Below, one piece after another: positions 47,795-57,924 of a DNA stretch of 64,000 nt. Source of the DNA: Desulfomonile tiedjei. GTDB taxonomy: Bacteria > Desulfobacterota > Desulfomonilia > Desulfomonilales > Desulfomonilaceae. Each line of letters opens with the position of its first letter. The first letter of the stretch is position 1. The notes beneath the pieces are model-generated. The model was not told the origin of the DNA. It made no database searches and worked only from the letters and a program-made list of their open reading frames with translations. The position numbers and the translations under genes were made by a program. The stretch spans positions 21,880 to 85,879 of the forward strand of contig JACRDG010000099.1 of NCBI GenBank assembly GCA_016218715.1. The letters run 5' to 3'.

Positions 47795-48688
47795 TCATGG
47801 TTTGGTGACGATGCGAATGCGGATCATCACACTCGGGCCGGACCCACTTGACGACACCGAAGGATCCGGGTTCGAAACCGGCCCCACCTCGACCGCGCCA
47901 TGATTGATCAGTTCGGTCGTCAGATTCGGCCATGCGTTGGGCGGTATCGCCACCTGGAGAACGGTTTCCCCCACATTGGCCGCTGTCTGCTCGTCTACCA
48001 GCCTCCCCCGAAGGTTCGGCAGGACCCGCTTCAGAGACTCGACCGCACGGTCCATACTTGCACTCTCTACCACCAGATTGTCCGCACCGATCGCTGAAAC
48101 GGCCTCCGCGCGCGGAGCCGAAGTTCTCATGTGATAATCCGGGGAGATTGATTTCGATGTCGGGAGTGATGCGGTGGTAAAAGCGGCGGAGGGGGTGGAA
48201 GGTGAGGCGGCGTAAGGTCGGGCTATCATGCGGTTTGAATTCGCCGTCTCCGGCGATGCCGCGTCCCGGCCGGGTGCCGCTCCTCCCGGCGTCTGGATAA
48301 GCTCGGTCGCAGCGACTCCGGCAGGTACTGGCGTCGGCGCGTACTGGTACACCGCGAACGCGACCGCGACAACGAACGTCAGGGCCGTCACTCCTACCGG
48401 CAGCGGGAGATGAGGGAACGTGGTGAACAGGTTTCGGAAGGAGTCCAGGAGGGACTCGGAAAAGGACGGGGCATGCAATCGGGCATGAAGCTGTTCGAGA
48501 AAGTCGTCAGGAGGCTGCATTCGTTCCAGGTCGCTCAGGGCCTGTACGGTGATCCCGTACCATTTGAAGTCTTCCCTGCAGCCGGGACAGTTATGGAGAT
48601 GCCTCATCGCGGTGCTCTCCATCGTTCCGTCCAGTTGCGTATCGTGAAGTTCCACAAACAGATCGGCGATTCGGTCACATTCCTTCAT
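47795..48688 (-). CDS. Anti-sigma factor (zf-HC2) with TM segment and DUF4349-like extracytoplasmic domain
   Basis: CDRIADLFVELHDTQLDGTMESTAMRHLHNCPGCREDF; TM VGVTALTFVVAVAFAVY; overlaps the sigma factor gene. Confidence 0.88.
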   Translation of the reverse strand: MKECDRIADLFVELHDTQLDGTMESTAMRHLHNCPGCREDFKWYGITVQALSDLERMQPPDDFLEQLHARLHAPSFSESLLDSFRNLFTTFPHLPLPVGVTALTFVVAVAFAVYQYAPTPVPAGVAATELIQTPGGAAPGRDAASPETANSNRMIARPYAASPSTPSAAFTTASLPTSKSISPDYHMRTSAPRAEAVSAIGADNLVVESASMDRAVESLKRVLPNLRGRLVDEQTAANVGETVLQVAIPPNAWPNLTTELINHGAVEVGPVSNPDPSVSSSGSGPSVMIRIRIVTKP

Positions 48689-49287
48689 GACAGGGCCTTC
48701 TTGAGTTTTTCTTTTACGACCATCCGCGCTCGGTGCAAGCGCGATTTTGTAGTCCCTTCCGGGAGATTTAGCATTTGGGCGATTTCCTCATAGGAAAAAC
48801 CTTCGATGTCTCTCAGGATGACGATCTCCTTGTGATCGGGCTCGAGATCGTCGATGGCATCCTGAACGATCTTCTGTATTTGCTTGCCTGCCAGTATGGT
48901 CTCCGGATTTGTCGAGTAGTCAGCGACGGGGCGTTGGGAGATGTCTCGTTCGTCGTCTTCGTCGCTTCCGCCACGGTTGGCGAAGTAACCTCGCCGTTTA
49001 AGATATTTGAATCTGTTCTTTCCCCGGTTGGTCGCTATCTGGAACAGCCAGGTCGAGAACTTGGCGTCTCCGCGAAATTTCTTGAGATTCTTGTACGCGG
49101 CCGTAAAGATCTCCTGGGCCAGGTCGTTAGCCTCCTCAGGGTCCCCTACGAATCGGTAGGCAAGGTTGTATATCTTCTTATAGTACTTTTCAACCAGTAC
49201 ATCAAAAGCGTCGCGGCTGCCTTTGATGCACTTCTCCACCGCCTCCCTGTCCTCATCACTCTCCGGTCGGGTGGACGAGAACATCAT
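48685..49287 (-). CDS. ECF RNA polymerase sigma factor (RpoE-like)
   Basis: FDVLVEKYYKKIYNLAYRFVGDPEEANDLAQEIF, region 4 LPEGTTKSRLHRARMVVKEKL; stop overlaps anti-sigma start. Confidence 0.93.
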   Translation of the reverse strand: MMFSSTRPESDEDREAVEKCIKGSRDAFDVLVEKYYKKIYNLAYRFVGDPEEANDLAQEIFTAAYKNLKKFRGDAKFSTWLFQIATNRGKNRFKYLKRRGYFANRGGSDEDDERDISQRPVADYSTNPETILAGKQIQKIVQDAIDDLEPDHKEIVILRDIEGFSYEEIAQMLNLPEGTTKSRLHRARMVVKEKLKKALS

Positions 49288-49300
49288 CAAGCTCACGAAA

Positions 49301-49330
49301 TTCAGACACAAAGGTTGCAAAATAGTTTCC
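49301..49330 (-). promoter_or_regulatory. Putative ECF-type (RpoE-like) promoter upstream of sigma factor
   Basis: Minus strand GGAAACT-N16-GTCTGA. Confidence 0.35.
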
Positions 49331-49809
49331 GCAAAGATGAACACGTGATAATTTTTTCTCCATGGCAGATCATTCCGAAAATACTTGATGATCGTTGCCG
49401 AAGTCAAGAAATAAGCTCTGATGGCCCCTGTTACGGAGCAACTCACGGGTCTGGAAGGGCACAACGAGCACGAGAGAGGCTAGAAAACGGTTGTCGATGC
49501 GGTATTCGACCGCAGTCGGTACCGAGGCTGCACCCTTGACATCCTTTTCTCGAAAACGATATGGGTGAAAATCACCGGTCGAGATTCCAAACAACAGCAG
49601 CCCGAGAGGATTGGGACAGAATTCCGTTGCGCGGAGCTGTTGAATGAGTATGCTTGGTCGGGTACCACTGACGAGATCGCAGGGAAAAGATCGCTCGATC
49701 CCTCTATGCGTAGGCGAACGGGAGCGCGGTTATCTCTGCCTGACTCGAACCCCGATGAAACCCCGCAGCGGACTGCGGTAATGAAAATTTCCCGGCATGG
49801 AGGAGATTC

Positions 49810-50991
49810 ATGAACCTGTCCAGGAGGGTTATCGAAACCCCCCCGTACCTGTTCCACCTGATCGACGCGAAACGCAAGGCCGCACAGGAAAAAGGTATTG
49901 ATGTAATTTCACTGGGGATCGGCGATCCGGATCGTCCAACCCCCGGGTTTGTCCTGGACCTCATGGACCAGGAGATGCGCGACCCGCGCAATCACGTGTA
50001 CCCCAGCTACAAAGGCGAGCCCGACTTCTGCACCCTGGTTGCGGAATGGTTTTCCGACCGCTTCGGCGTGACCCTCGACCCGGAAGCCGAGATCATGGCC
50101 ACTATCGGCGCCAAAGACGCTGTATCCCATCTCCCGTTCGCATTTCTCGATCCTGGAGACCTCGGGCTTGCCACCGATCCCGGATATCCGGTCTACCAGA
50201 CTGCCATCCGGTTCGCTGGCGCCGAGGTAGTTCATATCCCGCTCTTCGAGCAACGAGGATTTCTCCCCGACCTGGATGCCATCGATCCGAAAGTCGCGGA
50301 CAAGGCCAAAATTATCTTCGTGAACTACCCGAACAACCCGACCTCCGCGGTGGCCGACGAAGGCTTCTTCCAGAAGCTCGTCGCGTTCGCGAGGCGGCAC
50401 CATCTCGTGATACTTTCCGACAACGCCTATTCGGAGGTATACTTTGAAGAGGAAGACCGGCCGATCAGCATCATGAAGATCGACGGCGCTAAAGAGACCG
50501 CGGTGGAAATACACTCCTTTTCCAAGACCTTTAACATGACCGGATGGCGCATCGGCTTCGTCACCGGAGGAAAGGAACTCATCAACGCGTTTCTGACCCT
50601 GAAATCCAATTTCGATTCCGGGGTTTTTATGGCCGTCCAGCGAGCTGCTGCCAGGGCATTGAAGCATCCGGACGCGGCAGGTTTCCACCAGCAGCGTACC
50701 GCGCTCTTCAAAGAAAGACGGGATCGAATAGCCCGAAGTCTCAAGGACGCGGGCTTCAGATTTCAGCTTCCTCGGGCGAGCTACTACTTCTGGGTGCGCA
50801 TTCCTGACTCGTACGCCTCGGCCGTGGCTTTCGCCGCGGACCTCCTGGAGAAAGCTGGACTGGTCGTAACTCCGGGAGTCGGGTACGGCCCCAGTGGTGA
50901 AGGGTGGTTCAGGATTTCCATGACCACCCCGGATCATAGGATAGACGAGGCAATGGAGCGCCTTGAGAAATTTGTAAAGGAACAGCTATGA
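49810..50991 (+). CDS. dapL: LL-diaminopimelate aminotransferase-type PLP aminotransferase
   Basis: SRRVIETPPYLFHLIDAKRKAAQEKGIDVISLGIGDPDRPTP, FVNYPNNPTSAVA, HSFSKTFNMTGWRIGF. Confidence 0.9.
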   Translation: MNLSRRVIETPPYLFHLIDAKRKAAQEKGIDVISLGIGDPDRPTPGFVLDLMDQEMRDPRNHVYPSYKGEPDFCTLVAEWFSDRFGVTLDPEAEIMATIGAKDAVSHLPFAFLDPGDLGLATDPGYPVYQTAIRFAGAEVVHIPLFEQRGFLPDLDAIDPKVADKAKIIFVNYPNNPTSAVADEGFFQKLVAFARRHHLVILSDNAYSEVYFEEEDRPISIMKIDGAKETAVEIHSFSKTFNMTGWRIGFVTGGKELINAFLTLKSNFDSGVFMAVQRAAARALKHPDAAGFHQQRTALFKERRDRIARSLKDAGFRFQLPRASYYFWVRIPDSYASAVAFAADLLEKAGLVVTPGVGYGPSGEGWFRISMTTPDHRIDEAMERLEKFVKEQL

Positions 50992-52097
50992 AAGCGTCTC
51001 TCGTTCTTGCCGACGGCACGATGTTTCGCGGGACGGCCTTCGGCGCGGCCGGCGAAAAGGTCGGCGAAGTAGTGTTCAATACTGCTATAACCGGGTATCA
51101 GGAAATACTCACCGACCCGTCTTACCGCGGCCAGATCGTTACCATGACCTACCCCCATATCGGGAACACCGGCGTCAACTTCGAGGACGACGAGTCGGTG
51201 AGTCCCTTCCTGGCAGGGTTTGTCGTGAAGGAGTACTGCCCCCACCCGAGCAACTGGCGCAAGAAAACGGATCTTGAGGAGTTCCTGCGCATGCATGGGA
51301 TCATCGGGATACAGGGGATCGATACGCGCAAGCTCACGCGAAATCTCAGGGAGACCGGCGCCAAGAAAGGGATCATCTCGACCGAGGACCACGACTACGA
51401 AAGCCTCATGAGCAAGGTCCGAGACTTCCCCGATATCGAGGGGCTCGACCTGGTCAAGGAAGTGACCTGTTCTGAACCCTATGACTGGGATGAAGGGTCC
51501 TGGAGCTGGAATGCACAGCCGAGCAAGCCGGAACCAAAGTTCCGGGTTGCAGCCTATGACTTCGGAATCAAGCAGAACATCGTGCGCCTTCTGGTCGACG
51601 CGGGGGCCAAGGTACGGGTATTCCCCGCCTTCACCTCTGCGGAAGAGATTCTCGCATTCGACCCGGACGGGGTTTTCCTGTCAAATGGGCCCGGAGATCC
51701 CGAAGGGGTGCCGTACGCGATCGAGAGCGTCCGAAATCTCATAGGTAAGAAACCGATCTTCGGCATCTGTCTCGGGCACCAGATTCTTGGTCTCGCGTTG
51801 GGCGGCAGGACCTACAAGCTGACCTTCGGCCATCACGGAGCCAACCATCCGGTCAGGAGAATCGAAACCGGCCATGTGGAGATCACCTCGCAGAATCATA
51901 ACTTCGCCGTGGCGGCCGAGTCCGTCAGCTCCGAATGCGACATTACCCACGTCAATCTGAACGACCAGACGGTCGAAGGAATGGTCCACAGGAAATACCC
52001 CGTCTTTTCGATTCAATACCATCCAGAGGCCTCTCCGGGACCCCACGATTCACGGTATCTCTTCGAGCAATTCAAGAGACTGATCGATGAACAGTGA
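50988..52097 (+). CDS. carA: Carbamoyl-phosphate synthase small subunit
   Basis: ASLVLADGTMFRGTAFGAAGEKVGEVVFNTAITGYQEILTDPSYRGQIVTMTYP; amidotransferase GICLGHQILGLALGG; ATGA overlap with dapL. Confidence 0.96.
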   Translation: MKASLVLADGTMFRGTAFGAAGEKVGEVVFNTAITGYQEILTDPSYRGQIVTMTYPHIGNTGVNFEDDESVSPFLAGFVVKEYCPHPSNWRKKTDLEEFLRMHGIIGIQGIDTRKLTRNLRETGAKKGIISTEDHDYESLMSKVRDFPDIEGLDLVKEVTCSEPYDWDEGSWSWNAQPSKPEPKFRVAAYDFGIKQNIVRLLVDAGAKVRVFPAFTSAEEILAFDPDGVFLSNGPGDPEGVPYAIESVRNLIGKKPIFGICLGHQILGLALGGRTYKLTFGHHGANHPVRRIETGHVEITSQNHNFAVAAESVSSECDITHVNLNDQTVEGMVHRKYPVFSIQYHPEASPGPHDSRYLFEQFKRLIDEQ

Positions 52098-52106
52098 TCA
52101 CGCCAC

Positions 52107-52197
52107 CCCCAAGCCGCTTTGAAAGAGGTAATTTGGGGGGAAACTTCTTTGCACAAAGAAGTTCCCCCCGATATTCTTCTTTCAATGCGGCTTGGGG
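52107..52197. terminator. Very long palindrome between convergent genes (family T, copy C)
   Basis: CCCCAAGCCGCTTTGAAAGAGG...GGGGGGAAACTTCTTTG-CAC-AAAGAAGTTCCCCCC...TCTTCTTTCAATGCGGCTTGGGG. Confidence 0.7.
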
Positions 52198-53445
52198 TTA
52201 GAACTTCTTGCCGGCGGCCCAGCGGTAGATGTTTTCTGCAGCTTTGAAGTGGCGGCGGGTGTTGAGGACCACGACCAGTTGATCCTTTGCGTCGTCCTTG
52301 AAGTGGGCGACGATGCATCGGCCGGCCATGTTGGTGAAGCCGGTCTTGGCACCGACGATGGGAAGGTTCCCGTAGAGGAGCTTGATGTTGGATGCGAGAC
52401 GGTACTTCCGGGGGATATCGTTACGCGTCGTTACCGTACAGGTCTTCGTGCTGGTGATCTCGCTGATGAGGGGATAATTAAACGCGTGACGGGCGATCAG
52501 GGCCACGTCCTTGGCCGACGCGACATTGGGTTTGGTCGCTTCGAGGGCTTTGCCGTCTCTCCTGCCCAGGATGACCTTCATGTCCAGCCCACTCGGGGTA
52601 AAGAGCGCAGTCGAGGACGCGCCGAGACTGGTTGCCTTTCGGTTCATGGCCTTCAAGAAAGCCGCGCGGCCCCCTTTGGGGTACGCACACGCGAGTGCTT
52701 CCGCACAATCGTTACCCGATTCCATGAGCATGCCGTGCAGCAGGTCGTTCACCGTGAACAGATCGCGGGGTCGAATGCCTACCTTGTGGGGCGGGACTTC
52801 AACGATATCCTCGGGCACTTCCACGATCTGATCGAGTTTCATCTCATCGAGAACCACCATCGCGGTAAGCAGTTTCGTGATGCTTGCGATGGGGAGCGGC
52901 TCGGAAATGTTCTTGGCCAGAATCACCTTGTCTGCCGCGCAGTCGAGACAGTACATCGCCTTGGCCGGGATATTGGGGCCTGACGCGGCAGGCTTGCCCT
53001 TGGCTTCGGCAGCGGGGGGCTTCGGCATCGATCTCTTGGCTGCCAGCGCGCTGCCAGTGCCGCGCGGGGGGGCCGAGGGCCTCTCGTGCCGATCCACGGG
53101 AAGCGCAGCCTTCATGCTTGCCAGCAAAGGCCTGGGTTTCAAGGAGGAAACCTCGGTCTCCGCACGGGCAGCGCCTCTCCGAACTTGCGCGGTGGACCCT
53201 TCGCCTGCGTGGGGCGATTCGACAGCCCGAGCCACGGCCGGCCTGGGAGTAGCATTCTTGTTCTTTGTCACAACCGACACTTTCGGTTGGCGCTGCAGTG
53301 TGTCGTACTGAGGCTTGCCGATGCGAGCGGCAATATCCTGGACAGAGCCCGACCAGCGGGCAGGCTCGAAGGCCGCGGCATAAGACGGGGCAAAGATCAA
53401 GATCGCCAGGATTGCCGGTATAGTCCGATAAAACACAGACTTCAC
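52198..53445 (-). CDS. D-alanyl-D-alanine carboxypeptidase (peptidase S11 family)
   Basis: LPIASITKLLTAMVVLDEM (SxxK), GMLMESGNDCAEALA (SxN), VGAKTGFTNMAGRC (KTG); signal peptide. Confidence 0.92.
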   Translation of the reverse strand: MKSVFYRTIPAILAILIFAPSYAAAFEPARWSGSVQDIAARIGKPQYDTLQRQPKVSVVTKNKNATPRPAVARAVESPHAGEGSTAQVRRGAARAETEVSSLKPRPLLASMKAALPVDRHERPSAPPRGTGSALAAKRSMPKPPAAEAKGKPAASGPNIPAKAMYCLDCAADKVILAKNISEPLPIASITKLLTAMVVLDEMKLDQIVEVPEDIVEVPPHKVGIRPRDLFTVNDLLHGMLMESGNDCAEALACAYPKGGRAAFLKAMNRKATSLGASSTALFTPSGLDMKVILGRRDGKALEATKPNVASAKDVALIARHAFNYPLISEITSTKTCTVTTRNDIPRKYRLASNIKLLYGNLPIVGAKTGFTNMAGRCIVAHFKDDAKDQLVVVLNTRRHFKAAENIYRWAAGKKF

Positions 53446-53503
53446 TCCGGTTCAGGGTGGCCCGGTGGGTGGGGCCCGAAAAACTATTACTTCAGAAAAG
53501 CTT

Positions 53504-53557
53504 CATGATCCAAACAAATTAATCGGATGATCTGAACATTAGCGTGATCATCCGAAC
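53504..53557. promoter_or_regulatory. Three phased direct repeats (consensus GATSATCYRAAC) upstream of the S11 peptidase gene
   Basis: CATGATCCAAAC (53504), GATGATCTGAAC (53526), GATCATCCGAAC (53546), spaced 22 and 20 bp; also contains perfect inverted repeat CGGATGATC/GATCATCCG. Confidence 0.5.
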
Positions 53558-53603
53558 AACATACGAAAAAATATACGTTAAATCACCATCTGTCAACAGA
53601 AAC

Positions 53604-54443
53604 TTAGAGTGATCCGTTGAATCGCGTCGGGGTCACTCCCTGGAAGCAGTCCGGTTCCGGAGAGAAGTCTTTTTCGATCAACGCGTACGCGCTGTGGTTG
53701 TGAATCGACTCGAAGGTCTCGGCTTCAATACGGTACCACGGGAAGTTGTTCTTCTCCCGGAGGCGAGACAGAGCCGAACGAACCACGTCTTCCACGAACA
53801 TCGGGTTGTCGTATGCCTTTTCGGTCACGAACTTCTCGTCGGGTCTCTTGAGAAGCGAGTACACTTCCGAGCTGACCGAAGACTCGACGATTTCGATAAT
53901 CTCTTCGATCCAGAAGAACTTCTTGAATCTGAGTTGTACCCGAACGAGCCCCCGTTGGTTGTGTGCGCCGTATTCGGAGATTTCCTTGGAGCACGGGCAT
54001 ACGGTGGTCACCGGGACCTCCACCCCCACGATGAGATCGAAACGGTCTGCCAAGGCCCCTCTCATGAAACATGTGTACGACATGAGCCCCGGCGTGCCGG
54101 TGACTGGCGCCATCTTATCTATGAAATAGGGGAATTCCACGTTCATGTGTGCGCTTTGGGCTTGCAGCTTGCCTTTGGTCTTCTCGAGGATCTCCTGAAA
54201 TTTTTCCATGGAGATCTCACCTCGGAACTCGTTCAAGACCTCAATGAAGCGACTCATGTGAGTCCCTTTGAACAGATGCGGGAGGCTTACAAAGAGGTCG
54301 AAGAGGCCGACGGTATGCTGGTACCCTTTCTGGCGGTCCTTGACCCGGATCGGATAGCGCAAGCCCTTTACTCCGACCTTGTCGATAGGAATCTGGCGGG
54401 TGTCCGGGGAGCTTTGAATGTCGGGAATGAGAATCCTGTCCAA
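53604..54443 (-). CDS. folE2: GTP cyclohydrolase I type 2 (FolE2)
   Basis: DIQSSPDTRQIPIDKVGVKGLRYPI, GTHMSRFIEVLNE, VPVTTVCPCSKEISEYGAHNQRG. Confidence 0.94.
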   Translation of the reverse strand: MDRILIPDIQSSPDTRQIPIDKVGVKGLRYPIRVKDRQKGYQHTVGLFDLFVSLPHLFKGTHMSRFIEVLNEFRGEISMEKFQEILEKTKGKLQAQSAHMNVEFPYFIDKMAPVTGTPGLMSYTCFMRGALADRFDLIVGVEVPVTTVCPCSKEISEYGAHNQRGLVRVQLRFKKFFWIEEIIEIVESSVSSEVYSLLKRPDEKFVTEKAYDNPMFVEDVVRSALSRLREKNNFPWYRIEAETFESIHNHSAYALIEKDFSPEPDCFQGVTPTRFNGSL

Positions 54444-54568
54444 TGAATATCTCCGTTGGGCGCGTACGTCAGTTTCAGGATCGAGGAGGCCCCACCCTGG
54501 CGCGGTTACCCGGGCGGTGGAGATCCTGCGGTCACGGGCCGGCGCGGTGCCTGATCACCTCTGGTCGC

Positions 54569-54940
54569 TCAGTCTCGCATGAACGTCGCGCGGGACGTCT
54601 CCGATTCCCAGACCGAGATGCTGTGGAGCATCCCTGCCCGTGTTCCCATTCGACGCGCGATTTCTTCAAAGATGTGTGCTGCAACATTTTCTGCGGATGG
54701 TTCGATTTTGTCAAACGGGGGCTGATCGTTAAGGAACCGATGATCGAGGCGGTCAAGGACTTCACCGCTGATTTCTTTTAGTTCTATGAAATCTATCACC
54801 ATGCCGCCTTTTCCGGGAGAGTGCGCTCGGACCGCGACATGGACCCGGTAGTTGTGACCGTGAAGTTGCTCGCACTTCCCCTTATACTCCCTGAGACGGT
54901 GTGCGGCAGAGAAATGTGCGATAATCTCTATTTCATACAT
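54569..54940 (-). CDS. queD: 6-carboxy-5,6,7,8-tetrahydropterin synthase (QueD/PTPS family)
   Basis: FSAAHRLREYKGKCEQLHGHNYRVHV, MVIDFIELK, LDHRFLND. Confidence 0.92.
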   Translation of the reverse strand: MYEIEIIAHFSAAHRLREYKGKCEQLHGHNYRVHVAVRAHSPGKGGMVIDFIELKEISGEVLDRLDHRFLNDQPPFDKIEPSAENVAAHIFEEIARRMGTRAGMLHSISVWESETSRATFMRD

Positions 54941-55141
54941 ACCTGGACCTCCTGTGGTGAGGCGAGGCGTTACTCATACAAAACTTTATCATATGCGCTG
55001 AACTTCTCGATTCTGTCAAGGAAATTCCAAAAAGACATTGACAATGTCTCTCAGATAGCGCTATATCCTCTTTCGTCTGTACGGAACACCGCGTCCGCCT
55101 CTCTTGGCAACGCGCCGGAACCCGTTTGAAGGAGTTCTTGA

Positions 55142-56155
55142 ATGACGGCTCTCCGACTGCGCATGCTCGTGACGAGCTTCTGTCTGATTCCTGGCATATT
55201 GGCTCTGTCTGCGGTCGTCTCTGCTCAAGAACCGGCCCTCCGCAGAGCCGCAACCTCTCCCGTGGCGCCTACGATCAAAGATTACCGCACCGCGCCCGGA
55301 GAAGGCAAGACGGATCGGGCAGGCAAGAGCAGGATAGGCCTCTCACCGATTCCGTACCGGCCGGAGGCTGCAGAAAGCGCGGCGAAGGACTCGTCACTGC
55401 GCCGGGCACAGTTCCCGGATCTTCGGGATTTGGTCAAGAAAGTGAATCGATCGGTCGTCTCGATCCGTATGCTGGACGGCAATTCGAAGTTTTCGATCGG
55501 AGGCCTCGGGTTTCCGGGAGATTCGGCTGGAAAAGCGATGGGCTACGGTTCGGGCTTCCTGATCTCCCGGGACGGGCACATTGTGACCAACGAGCATGTG
55601 CTCCGGAACGGGACGCGTGTGGAAGTGGAAGTGCTCGGAGGAGAGAAGTTTGCCGCGCGGATACTGTTCAAGGACAAGAAGAACGATCTCGCCCTTCTCA
55701 AGATAGATGCCACGGACCTCCAGCCCGTCACTCTGGGCGATTCAGAGAACGTCGATCTGGGAGAATGGGTCGTGGGAATAGGCAATCCGTACGGAATCGG
55801 CCAGTCCGTCATGATAGGGATTGTCAGTGCGCAGAAAAGACAGATTCCCGGATCGGGTTATCCACCGCTGATCCAGATCGATGCTGCGATGAATCTGGGC
55901 AATTCCGGCGGGCCGTTGTTCAATTTGGACGGCGAAGTGATCGGCGTCAACACAATCCTGCTCTGGAAGAGCCAAGGAATAGGGTTTGCCACTCCGATCA
56001 ACATAGCGAAAGAATTTCTGCACAGTAGGCAACAGGCATGGATGAAGGCAGCCGCGGCCTCGACGCAAGGCGTCATCGGGCCGGCTGAGGATCAACCTCG
56101 GGGGAGACCCGATTTCTTCAACCCCCTGGATCCTCCGTGGAGATCCGAACCCTGA
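55142..56155 (+). CDS. Exported trypsin-like serine protease (HtrA/DegP-like catalytic domain, no evident PDZ)
   Basis: GSGFLISRDGHIVTNEHVL, NDLALLKID, GNPYGIGQSV, LIQIDAAMNLGNSGGPLFNLDGEVIGVNT; signal peptide. Confidence 0.9.
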   Translation: MTALRLRMLVTSFCLIPGILALSAVVSAQEPALRRAATSPVAPTIKDYRTAPGEGKTDRAGKSRIGLSPIPYRPEAAESAAKDSSLRRAQFPDLRDLVKKVNRSVVSIRMLDGNSKFSIGGLGFPGDSAGKAMGYGSGFLISRDGHIVTNEHVLRNGTRVEVEVLGGEKFAARILFKDKKNDLALLKIDATDLQPVTLGDSENVDLGEWVVGIGNPYGIGQSVMIGIVSAQKRQIPGSGYPPLIQIDAAMNLGNSGGPLFNLDGEVIGVNTILLWKSQGIGFATPINIAKEFLHSRQQAWMKAAAASTQGVIGPAEDQPRGRPDFFNPLDPPWRSEP

Positions 56156-56341
56156 AGCCAACCATCAGAGCCGCCAACGGCAGCGAACCATAAAGATGCC
56201 CCGGCGCCCTCACTTCATCCCTCTGCCAAAGCGAGCCCCTCAGGGCCGGGCCATCCAATCGGATATCATTATCTTAGCAACTGCGAACCCGGAAAGGCGC
56301 CGCGACGCCGACCGGTGGTCGAATTTCCCGAGTGTGGGTAC

Positions 56342-57763
56342 ATGATGCGTAGCAAGAAACCATCCGAAAAAACGAAAGCACTGAGAGAAAGACTGCTCAG
56401 AGAGCCGGTAAGGACCTGGGATACGCTGACCGAGGCGGAAAAGAACGAGGTGCAGGCGTACTCCCGGGATTACCTGGCATTCCTCAATCGGAACCGTACC
56501 GAGAGGAAGGCGGTCGAGTCATTCGTGAATCTGGCTTCGAGAAAGGGATTCCGAAACTTGGACGGTGGCAGGACAAAACCGTCCCGGGTGTTTCAGTTGT
56601 TCCGCGGCAAGGTGCTCGCAGTCGCGGTCGTGGGATCGCGGCCTCTTACCGAGGGGATGAGGCTCATCGCGTCACACGTGGACAGCCCGAGACTGGACCT
56701 CAAGCCGAACCCTCTGTACGAGGATACCGGTCTGGCCCTTCTCAAGAGTCATTATTACGGAGGGGTCAAGAAGTATCACTGGGTTGCGCGGTCGTTGGCT
56801 CTCTGCGGCGTGGTGGTTCGCAAGGACGGGGTGCCCGTGGAGGTGGAGGTCGGCCTTGCGCCTGAGGATCCCATTCTCACTATACCCGATCTTCTCCCCC
56901 ATCTCTCGCGCAAGCAGATGGAGCAGAAAGCCTCGGAATTCTTGCCCGGCGAAAACCTCAATCTTATCGTCGGGTCGACGCCGTACCCGGACAAGGAGAC
57001 GGAAGACCGGGTGAAGCTGGCTGTTCTGGAACTCCTGGAAAAGAAATACGGCATCATCGAGGAGGACTTCGTTTCAGCAGAGATTCAGGTGGTGCCGGCG
57101 GAATCTGCCCGAGAAGCGGGCCTGGACCGAAGTCTTCTCGCCGGGTACGGCCAGGACGATCGTGTCTGTGCGTACACGTCCTTTACCGCAATGCTCGAAT
57201 CGACCCGCCCCAAGCACACCGCGGTCGCGATCTTCTACGATAAGGAAGAGATCGGAAGCGAAGGCAATACCGGGGCTCAATCCCGTTTCCTTGAGATGTT
57301 CCTCACGATGCTCATGGAGAAGTCGGGGCTCGAACCGTCTCCCACGAATCTGCACAGGGTCTTCTTCAACGGCAAGGCTCTGTCCGCGGACGTAACTGCG
57401 GCGATAGATCCCACGTACCCGGAAGTGTACGAGAAACGCAACAATGCGCGCTTGGGCTATGGGATCAATGTTACCAAATATACCGGTCACGGGGGCAAGT
57501 ACCTCGCATCGGATGCCAATGCCGAGTATGCAGGGTGGGTCCGCAAGCTCTTCAACGATTCCGGGATTGCTTGGCAGGCGGCCGCATCGGGGAAAGTGGA
57601 CGAGGGCGGAGGCGGCACGGTGGCAAAGTTCCTCGCGAAGAGCGGCATGGAGATTATTGACTGCGGGCCTCCGTTGCTGGGGATGCACTCGCCGCTGGAA
57701 CTGAGTGCCAAGGACGACGTCTGGATGTGTCACCGAGCGTACAAAGCCTTCCTGAACAGTTGA
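56342..57763 (+). CDS. M18-family aminopeptidase
   Basis: LIASHVDSPRLDLKPNPLYED, AIFYDKEEIGSEGNTGAQS, ALSADVTAAIDPTYPEVYE, LGMHSPLELSAKDDVWMCHRAYKAFL. Confidence 0.9.
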   Translation: MMRSKKPSEKTKALRERLLREPVRTWDTLTEAEKNEVQAYSRDYLAFLNRNRTERKAVESFVNLASRKGFRNLDGGRTKPSRVFQLFRGKVLAVAVVGSRPLTEGMRLIASHVDSPRLDLKPNPLYEDTGLALLKSHYYGGVKKYHWVARSLALCGVVVRKDGVPVEVEVGLAPEDPILTIPDLLPHLSRKQMEQKASEFLPGENLNLIVGSTPYPDKETEDRVKLAVLELLEKKYGIIEEDFVSAEIQVVPAESAREAGLDRSLLAGYGQDDRVCAYTSFTAMLESTRPKHTAVAIFYDKEEIGSEGNTGAQSRFLEMFLTMLMEKSGLEPSPTNLHRVFFNGKALSADVTAAIDPTYPEVYEKRNNARLGYGINVTKYTGHGGKYLASDANAEYAGWVRKLFNDSGIAWQAAASGKVDEGGGGTVAKFLAKSGMEIIDCGPPLLGMHSPLELSAKDDVWMCHRAYKAFLNS

Positions 57764-57924
57764 CGCGCCACTTGCCGTCTTCATGAATCCCCCGTCGGTG
57801 GGTCGGAGGTCCCGACTGCTCGTACCGCCGATCGACAGAGCTCGGGTATCATACTGACCCGCGAATCAAAAAGTGGTACTGCCGATGGGCGCTCCTGGGA
57901 GGTCTCCGGAGCCTAGTCAGGCTG

